64,000 bases of DNA from Triticum aestivum (Eukaryota > Streptophyta > Magnoliopsida > Poales > Poaceae): assembly GCF_018294505.1 (NCBI RefSeq), contig NC_057802.1, forward strand, positions 555,919,716-555,983,715, given 5' to 3'. The translations under genes were made by a program, and so were the position numbers. Every line of letters begins with the position of its first letter. The stretch's first letter is position 1. The notes below the pieces were generated by a model. The model was not told the DNA's origin. It worked only from the letters and a program-made list of their open reading frames with translations, and did not search any database. Positions 56,640 through 64,000 of this stretch are shown here, piece after piece.

Positions 56640-57400
56640 GCTTGGGAATGTTTTTCTCCTAGTTGAGCGACTAGGAACCCTAGCCGCCGCCGCCGCCGCT
56701 AGGAGAGTTGATCCTTCTGGCGCTGTCATCCAACGGCTCCTGTCCGTCGGCAACCTGTTGGTCGTCGGTGGTGAGGGGGGTTGCCGGATCCCATTTGTTC
56801 GGATCATTTTAGCTTTAGGTTCTAGGGCCCAGTAGCTTAGGTTTTGGGTACTTCGACGTATTGGCCTTGATGGCGGTGACAGTGAATAAAGAAGTTCCAG
56901 ATTCTTCTTCGACGATTCGTTCATTTCTATGGTCGATTATAGATTTGGGAACTAGTATGTTCACGCGGGGATGTCATGGCGACAGCGGCATCCCTCGGCT
57001 CTGGCGTCAACGGAGTAACTTGCCTCCTATTCTTTACACGGTTCCTCGTTGTTTCCTCTTGCGATCCTTGGTTCCTACAGGTAGGTTTGGCCTCCACGAT
57101 CTAGAGCAGGACCGCAGGGGGTCCTCTCCGGCGGGAACCAAGTGTGAGCGGCGAAACGAGGCCCGCTGGTTTCCCCTTGGTGGCGAGTCTTCTTCCTTGT
57201 CGGTAGTCTAAGTTGCTTAGTGGTAGGGTGTGATCTCTCCTGTTTCCATGTATTTTCTTTGATCTACTTTGTAAGAGGATCTTCTCATCACCATGTATCG
57301 GGTCGGATGTGTTGATTTATCTATAAAGCGGGGCGGAAAGCCTTTTTGGATAACTTTGTGTACCATAGAGGCAAACGTATGAGTGTAGATGGAGCCTTTC
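56640..57400 (+). mobile_element. non-LTR-like element, plus orientation
   Basis: It starts with CCTAGCCGCCGCCGCCGCC and ends near TCTATAAAGCGGGGCGGAAA then GCCTTTTTGG at 57330-57350, the style of grass LINE 3' ends. It aligns with 21261-22400 and lies at the same place upstream of an F-box promoter. No RT motif was found. It could be non-coding duplicated flank rather than an independent insertion. Confidence 0.45.
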
Positions 57401-57420
57401 GCACTCCATCTAGTTTGAAT

Positions 57421-58617
57421 TGTTAGAATACAACTTGTAATAGGATTAGGACTCCTACTCGGTTTGTAATAGGGCTAGGTCAGGTGCGGCTTGGCTCTTA
57501 TATATACCTCTTGTACTGGCACAATATTGCATCAACAATTATTCAATACAATTCTACATGGTATCAGACTTTCGATCCTAGGGTATGGCTAACCCGCCAG
57601 CCCCACCACCGCCGCCGCCGCCCGGCTACTTCGAGCGGCGCGCCGCCATCGTCGCCGCCAAGGTCGCCGCAGCCACGGCCTCCTCCGCCTCTACCTCTAC
57701 TCTAGCTTTAACCCCACCAGTACCCCCTTCCATCTCCTTCACCGACACCATCTCCGATATTAGCCCCTACATCCCCATAACCCTAGACCTTGCTACTCAC
57801 AACTACTATCATTGGTGTCACCTCTTCGATGTCCACCTTGGGCGATGCAATCTCCGCTCTCACGTTGCCGACGACTCTCTTCCTCAACTTCATGATCCGC
57901 AATGGGTCAAGGATGATCTCGCCATTATTCAATCGATCTACATGCGAGTATCCACAGAGATCTTCAATCTCGTCCACTGTGACGGTGCCTCCGCCGCCGA
58001 TCTATGGGCGGCCCTTCGTCAGCTCTTCCAGGACAACGTCGACGCTCGCGCCAACAATCTCCACACCGAACTTTGGAATACGGTGCAAGGTGATTCACCA
58101 ATCGGCGTCTACTGCCAACGCCTCAAGGCGATCGCGGATGAACTCCGCGAACTTGGTGATCAGATCGACGATCGCCAGCTCATCAACGTCCTCCTCGTCG
58201 GCCTCAGCGAGCGGTTCGAGAAGTAGGCCTCCTTCATCCCTATGATGCGTCCGCGTCCCTCCTTCGCTGAGGTTCGCTCGATGCTCCAATGGGTCGATCG
58301 TGCCCTAACTACGAAGGATACCCGTCCTCAGGTCTTCACTGCTTCTCCTCGCCCGCCTGCGTCGACACCGCCACCGCCACCTCCACCAACAGCACCTCCT
58401 CAACCATCTGGCTGGCGTCCAAGTCCCAACTACCGGGGCAAAAACCCTCGGCCTCCGCAGTTCCACACGGCGCCCGCTCCTGCTCTGCCCCTGGCTCCAC
58501 CAACTGCACCACCATCGCCCCCGGCTTCATCAACTGGACCACCACCGCCGCCCGGATGGCACCCATCTCCTGATCCATAGACAGGGCTAGTCCAGGCGTG
58601 GCCTATGCCCTGGCCCG
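57421..58617 (+). mobile_element. Copia-type retrotransposon, 5' part, interrupted by Gypsy
   Basis: A short LTR of 138 bp runs TGTTAGAATACAAC (57421) to ATTCTACA (57558). It is followed at once by TGGTATCAGA (57559-57568), the usual primer-binding site complementary to initiator tRNA-Met. The gag region follows (57585 on). The Gypsy element interrupts it at 58617/58618; the rest lies outside the window. Confidence 0.8.
57585..58617 (+). pseudogene. Copia gag with two nonsense codons, truncated
   Basis: The ATG at 57585 starts MANPPAPPPPPPPG, followed by a gag/UBN2-type domain (NYYHWCHLFDVHLGRC; IMRVSTEIF-like helix; ADLWAALRQLFQDN; RQLINVLLVGLSERFEK). TAG at 58224-58226 and TAG at 58578-58580 interrupt a frame that otherwise stays open through a Pro-rich region. 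Both fit single C-to-T or G-to-A changes. The frame is then cut by the Gypsy LTR at 58618. Gag packages retrotransposon RNA in cytoplasmic particles; no functional product is expected. Confidence 0.75.
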
Positions 58618-60022
58618 TGATACGTCTCCGTCGTATCTACTTTTCCAAACACTTTTGCCCTTGTTTTGGATTCTAACTTGCATGATTTGAATGGAACTAA
58701 CCCGGACTGACGCTGTTTTCAGCAGACTTTCCATGGCGTTATTTATGTGCAGAAACAAAAGTTCTCGGAATGACCTGAAACTCCACGGAACGTATTTTTG
58801 GAAAATAATGAAAATACTAGAAGAAGAATCCACGTCAGGGGGCCCACACCCTGTCCACGAGGGTGGGGGCGCGCCTGCCCCCCTGGGCGCGCCCCCTGCC
58901 TCGTGGGCCCCCTGACACTCCACCGACCTCAACTCCAACTCCATATATTCACTTTCGGGGAGAAAAAAAATCAGAGAGAAGGATTCATCGCGTTTTACGA
59001 TACGGAGCCGCCGCCAAGCCCAAAAACCTCTCGGGAGGGGTGATCTGGAGTCCGTTCGGGGCTCCGGAGAGGGGAATCCGTCGCCGTCGTCATCATCAAC
59101 CATCCTCCATCACCAATTTCATGATGCTCACCGCCGTGCGTGAGTAATTCCATCGTAGGCTTGCTGGACGGTGATGGGTTGGATGAGATTTATCATGTAA
59201 TCGAGTTAGTTTTGTTAGGGTTTGATCCCTAGTATCCACTATGTTCTGAGATTGATGTTGCTATGACTTTGCTATGCTTAATGCTTGTCACTAGGGCCCG
59301 AGTGCCATGATTTCAGATCTGAACCTATTATGTTTTCATGAATATATGTGAGTTCTTGATCCTATCTTGCAAGTCTATAGTCACCTACTATGTGTTATGA
59401 TCCGGCAACCCCGAAGTGACAATAATCGGGACCACTCTCGGTGATGACCATAGTTTGAGGAGTTCATGTATTCACTATGTGTTAATGATTTGGTCCGGTA
59501 CTCTATTAAAAGGAGGCCTTAATATCCCTTAGTTTCCGTTAGGACCCCGCTGCCACGGGAGGGTAGGACAAAAGATGTCATGCAAGTTCTTTTCCATAAG
59601 CACGTATGAATATATTCGGAATACATGCCTACAACACATTGATGAATTGGAGCTAGTTGTGTGTCACCATATGTTATGACTGTTACATGATGAACCGCAT
59701 CCGGCATAATTCTCCATCACCGATCCAATGCCTACGAGCTTTTCACATATTGTTCTTCGCTTATTTACTTTTCCGTTGCTACTGTTACAATCACTACAAA
59801 ACCCAAAAATACTACTTTTGCTACTGTTACCGTTACTTCCATATTACTTTGCTACTAATTACTTTGCTGCAGATACTAAGTTATCCAGGTGTGGTTGAAT
59901 TGACAACTCAACTGCTAATACTTGAGAATATTCTTTGGCTCCCCTTGTGTCGAATCAATAAATTTGGGTTGAATAGTCTACCCTCGAAAACTGTTGCGAT
60001 CCCCTATACTTGTGGGATATCA
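58618..60022 (+). repeat. 5' LTR of a Gypsy-type retrotransposon
   Basis: The LTR runs from TGATACGTCTCCGTCGTATC (58618) to ACTTGTGGGATATCA (60022), 1405 bp with TG and CA ends. The 3' LTR is outside the window, so the TSD (expected GCCCG, 58613-58617) cannot be confirmed. The start is like several Triticeae Gypsy families of the Sabrina/WHAM kind. Confidence 0.8.
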
Positions 60023-60033
60023 AGACTATTTTC

Positions 60034-60050
60034 TGGCGCCGTTGCCGGGG
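60034..60050 (+). other. primer-binding site, tRNA-Asp type
   Basis: TGGCGCCGTTGCCGGGG is the exact complement of the 3' end of plant tRNA-Asp, including CCA. It lies 11 bp after the LTR. Confidence 0.8.
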
Positions 60051-60100
60051 AGCATAGCTAGATTCTTTGAGTCACTTGGGATTTATATCTGCTGGTCACT

Positions 60101-61176
60101 ATGAAGAACTTGAAAGACGCTAAGACAAAAATTTATCCCTCAACTACGAGGGGAGGTAAGGAACTGCCATCTAGCTCTGCACTTGATTCACCTTCTGTTT
60201 TGAGTAAGCTTGCGACACCTAAACCTGCTTCTGATATTCATTCTAATATGTCGCATGTTATTGATGATGCCACTTCTACTATGCATGATACTTATGATGA
60301 AACTACTTCTATGCTTGATACTACTGTGCCACTTGGTGAATTTCTTGATGAACAACTTGCTAGGGCTAGAGAGAATGAAATTATTGAAACCGATAATATT
60401 GAAGATAGTGATGATGAAGACTCTCCCCCTAATAAATATGAATTGCCTGTTGTTCCTGAGGGTTATGTTTTGGATGAAGAATCTGCTAGAGCTATTCTTG
60501 CTTGCAATGATAGAAGTGATCTTAAGAAGCTATTAGCTAAATGGAAGCAGCGATCTCTTAATGCTAGAATGAAACCTGACCCTGCTTTTGCTACTTCACC
60601 TATCTATGTTACTGATAAGGATTATGAATTCTCTGTTGATCCTGATATAATTACTTTGGTTGAATCTGATCCTTTTTATGGCTATGAATCTGAAACTGTT
60701 GTGGCACATCTTACTAAATTAAATGATATAGCCACCCTGTTCACTAATGATGAGAAATCTCGCTACCTTTATATCCTTAAAATATTTTCGTTCTCATTAA
60801 AGGGTGATGCTAAGATATGGTTTAATTCTTTTGATCCTGGTTGCGTGCGTAGTCCCCAGGATATGATTTATTACTTCTCTGCTAAATATTTCCCTGCTCA
60901 TAAGAAACAAGCTGCTTTAAGGGAAATATATAATTTTGTGCAAATTGAAGAAGAGAGTCTCCCACAAGCTTGGGGGAGGCTTCTCCAATTACTTAATGCT
61001 TTGCATGATCATCCTCTCAAGAAAAATGAAATACTTGATATCTTTTATAATGGACTAACCGATGCTTCCAGAGATTACCTGGATAGTTGTGCTGGTTCTG
61101 TTTTCAGGGAAAGAACACCGGATGAAGCTGAAATTCTATTGAATAATATGTTGACAAATGAAAATAATTGGACACT
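60101..61176 (+). pseudogene. Gypsy gag, interrupted by CACTA-B
   Basis: The ATG at 60101 opens MKNLKDAKTKIYPSTTRGG. An acidic N-terminal region (about 40-130) precedes a retrotransposon gag domain (RYLYILKIFSFSLKGDAKIW, AKYFPAHKKQAALREIYNF, ILDIFYNGLTDASRDYLDS). The frame is unbroken for about 358 codons, then CACTA-B begins (CACTACAGG at 61177). The open frame continues by chance 226 nt into the transposon. Gag would form the particle; this copy cannot make the full protein. Protease, RT and integrase lie outside the window if present. Confidence 0.82.
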
Positions 61177-61189
61177 CACTACAGGAAAC

Positions 61190-61680
61190 AGCTACTTTGC
61201 CGTCTGCCACGGCGGACGGCAAAGGCTCGAAAGGCGGACGGCAAAGACCTTTGCCATCAGCCGCGGACGGCAAAAGGCTCCGGCAAAGAAGGCTACGGTA
61301 AACAGCTGCTTTGCCGTCTGCTTCCTGGCGGCGGACGGCAAAGGCTCTTTGCCGTCTGCGGTGGACGGCAATAATTGCGTTGTCAGTCCGTTAAGTGGCT
61401 AACGGCAGTCCTTTGCCGTCCGCCGCGGACGGCAAAATTTCTCTGGTCTTTGCCGTCCGCCTTATGATGTCATCTACACGTCACTAGATGGCAGGTTCTT
61501 TGCCGTCTGCCACTGATGGCAAAGTGCAGGTTCTTTGCCGTCTGCCACGATAGGCAAACTGACCAAATGGGTCAGCTCCCAGGAAGCACAGTTGGCTGCC
61601 ACGTGGCTTCTTTGCCGTCCGCGGCAGACGGCAAAGAGCTCTTTGCCGTCGGTGGCAGACGGCAAAGAGCCTGCATATTG
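61190..61680. repeat. left subterminal repeats of CACTA-B
   Basis: More than ten copies of TTTGCCGTCYGC or GACGGCAAAG occur, several as palindromes (61411-61436, 61611-61634). The block is longer than that of CACTA-A. Confidence 0.75.
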
Positions 61681-62099
61681 TCTGTTTTTTCTGTTTTTTA
61701 TTAAATCCCACAATTTGCACAGAAAATATATAAGTTTCATAGCACATATCCAGCACATATCCAGCACATAAGTTTCATATCACATATCACATCAGTTTCA
61801 TCCATACACATTGTTCATACATAAGCAAGTTCCATCCATACACATAGTTCCATCCATATATATATATATTACAATGCAAAGTTTCATCAACATAGCAAGT
61901 TAGATGCAATGATCCATATCACATAGTTCCATCCATCATAGCAAGCTAGATACAATGCAAAGTTTCATCAAAGGAAAAGCAAGCACTCCATCATAGCAAG
62001 CTAGCTTCCATGAAGTGAATGAAATCTGCAAAATGGTAAATAAGAAAGTTAGAAATAGGTGACTAGAACAAGAAGAAGACTAGAACAAGAAGTATATGT

Positions 62100-62790
62100 C
62101 ATTTATGAGCTAACTTAGGTGAAATGGATCATATATGAGCTAACTAAGTTGAAATGGGTTGTTTATGATCTAACTTAGTTGAAATGGATCATTTATGAGC
62201 TAACTTAGTTGAAATGGGTCGTTTATGAGCTAACTAAGGTGAAGGGCATCGTTTTTTAGCTAAGTAAGGTGAAATGGGTCATTTTGGAGCTAACCTAGGT
62301 GAAATGGGTCATTTTGGAGCTAATCTAGGTGAAATGGGTCATTTTGGAGCTAACCTAGGTGAAATGGGTCATTTTAAAGCTAACGTAGGTAAAATGGATC
62401 ATTTAGGAGCTCATCTACGTAAAATGGGTCATTTTAGAGCTAATTTAGTTGAAATGGATCTTTTTGAGCTAACTTAGGTGAAATGGATCATTTAAGAGCT
62501 AATTTAGGTGAAATGGATCGTTTTTTAGCTCACTTAGGTCAAATGGATCGTTTATGAGCTAAATTAGTTGAAATGGATCGGTTATGAGATAACCTAGGTA
62601 AGATGGGTCATTTTGGAGTTAACCTAGGTGAAATGGGCCGTTTTAAAGCTAACGTAGGTAAAATGGATCATTTAGGAGCTAATCTAGGTAAAATGGGTCA
62701 TTTTTGAGCTAACTTGGATGAACTGCATCATTTATATGCTAACCTAGGTAAAATGGGTCATTTTGGAGGAAAATAAGCTAACTCTAGGTC
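62100..62790 (+). repeat. 30-bp minisatellite in CACTA-B
   Basis: About 22 units of about 30 bp, as in CACTA-A. A subset at 62274-62400 is homogeneous (GAAATGGGTCATTTTGGAGC), which suggests recent local amplification. Confidence 0.85.
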
Positions 62791-62876
62791 ATTATGGTAA
62801 GCATATTGGAGGAAATAAAGCTAAGTCTAGGTCTTTATGCATTTGTTAAGCAAAACACTAGAGAAACTTACCGTGA

Positions 62877-64000
62877 TCAGGGAGGTGTAGGAGCGGGGTG
62901 GCTAGTGCCGCTACCTGGAGAAGGATCGTGCGATGCATTTCTGGAGTTAAGCTGCACCAAAGATCATTTCCAATGTCTCGTTAGCATTACGACACTCAAA
63001 TGTTAAGACTACCAAGTAATGTCCATTCAAACTAAACTCACCGTGCTCCCAGGAGCAATCACTGGCATCGGCGGAGCGGGCTGACCGGACTTCTCGCACA
63101 CAGACTGCACATTTGGTTTTCAGAACAGAGTCATACTAGTTAGTAATGAGACTCAAATGTTAAGACTAGCAAGTAATCTGCAGAAGAAACTTACCACAAG
63201 GAGCTCGTACATGGCCCTTGCCTGCATGTCATTCCGTGCCCTCTCCTCCTCCATCATCTTTCTCGTCCTCTCCTCCATCTCCCGCTGCCTCTCCGCCGCC
63301 TCTGCCAGAAGTTTCTCCGTTCTATCTCTCTCAGTCTGTATAGCAGCCTGCAACACCACTCACATGACCATTTGTAATCATTGATGAAAGCGCACATAAT
63401 GTAATGGAGAAAGATAACTGAGTACGTATCACTAACCTTGATGGCGAGTTGCACTGGCCGTTCACGAGGCCTTATCTCAGGAGCGGAGCTCGACTGGCGC
63501 GCCTTGATCTCCGGGAGAGTGCTAGGACAACGGATAAGTCCATCTCCAATGGCTATGGAGCCATGGGACCTCCCGCCACCAGATATCATCACCAGCTCTG
63601 GATCAACGGGACCCTGGCTCGGGTTAAAGTCCTCCCCTTTCCTCGCCTTCCCCTCATCTCTATATCTCATGAGCTTGTTGTGGGAGGAGATGTTGGTGAA
63701 GTTGTTTGCATCATCGAGGTCAGACTGAGAGAAAGCCTTGACTTTCTTGAAAGAGCCAGTGTGGGCCATGGCATACAGGTCGTACACCTCTGGCACCTTA
63801 TCCGCCTTATTGTGGCGTGCCTGAAAGAGAGAAACAATGAAAATTAGTAATTAAAGGGCTCAAGCTAGCATGATGAATGAATTGCATGAATCATGAAGCA
63901 AACCACATACCCAGTTGCGCCCGAACTGATATAAGTTGGAGCTGCCTTGATGGTGTGGCACACCTTCCATTTGGGCACGTTTGTCCTTGGCCTGGTTGTG
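62877..64000 (-). CDS. TnpA-like transposase of CACTA-B, partial
   Basis: Exons corresponding to exons 8 to 4 of CACTA-A are present with identical lengths and GT-AG junctions: 62951-62877, 63104-63042, 63347-63195, 63820-63437, and 63911 to the window edge. The stop TGA lies at the same place. Frames are open, including VPEVYDLYAMAHTGSFKKVK and the coiled coil (AERQREMEERTRKMMEEER). N-terminal exons are outside the window. Differences from copy A are scattered substitutions. Role as for copy A. Confidence 0.8.

Larger units (their letters stand above)
61177..64000 (-). mobile_element. CACTA transposon B, right end outside window
   Basis: The left end CACTACAGGAAACAGC (61177) matches that of CACTA-A, with the same TTTGCCGTC subterminal palindromes (61190-61680), the same 30-bp minisatellite and the same TnpA exons. 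The TSD should be ACT (61174-61176), not checkable here. It is inserted in the Gypsy gag, so it is younger than that element. Confidence 0.88.

Noticed and set aside
60034..60050. Match to the 3' end of tRNA-Asp as a tRNA gene
   Set aside because: Only the acceptor-end complement is present, at 11 bp after an LTR, which is a primer-binding site.
61177..61402. C-terminal extension of the Gypsy gag frame
   Set aside because: It is chance readthrough into CACTA-B, which begins at 61177.

Overview
The window is nuclear DNA of a large-genome grass, most likely a Triticeae species (wheat, Aegilops or barley group). This is inferred from dense nested CACTA, LTR and non-LTR elements, LTR ends of a type common in Triticeae, Pack-MULE and hAT elements with clean target-site duplications (TSDs), and a grass-type F-box gene cluster. 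No bacterial, viral or organellar genes and no tRNA or rRNA genes were seen. Family assignments come from reading motifs; no database was searched.

Host gene content is small. A minus-strand F-box tandem array spans the window: a partial gene at 1-854, a frameshifted pseudogene at 19700-20850 and an intact 388-codon gene at 55147-56313. Recognisable F-box 3' flanks (2325-4870, 16536-17008, 23930-24662 with 33139-33300, 54190-55146) and promoter modules (about 1.1, 21.1, 53.9 and 56.5 kb) show that further F-box copies have lost their coding regions. Two other gene relics of unknown function lie at 13974-14640 and 50333-52888; the second is split by a Pack-MULE.

Transposons make up most of the sequence. 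Five CACTA (En/Spm-type) elements are present: A (7298-12948, TSD TAT), a mini element (18111-19033, TSD TAG), element 1 (24663-33135, TSD AAG), element 2 (34967-45181, TSD GTA) and B (61177 to the right edge). A and B belong to one family and carry the same 8-exon TnpA-like gene. Elements 1 and 2 are two-gene elements with a TNP2-type transposase and a downstream gene ending in a Ulp1/SENP-like C48 cysteine peptidase. Element 1 also encodes a small coiled-coil plus membrane-anchor protein upstream of TNP2. Both TNP2 genes are broken, whereas the peptidase gene of element 1 reads intact through six exons.

Nesting is deep. Element 2 sits in a solo Copia-type LTR (33984-45954), which sits in a roughly 90-bp tandem duplication. 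CACTA-A sits in an LTR remnant (about 6985-13973). CACTA-B sits in a Gypsy gag, and that Gypsy element sits in a Copia gag (57421 onward). LINE-type elements with TSDs interrupt F-box flanks (2691-4585 and 17025-19119) or lie elsewhere (48502-49987), and a hAT element (21520-22164) sits in a non-LTR element.
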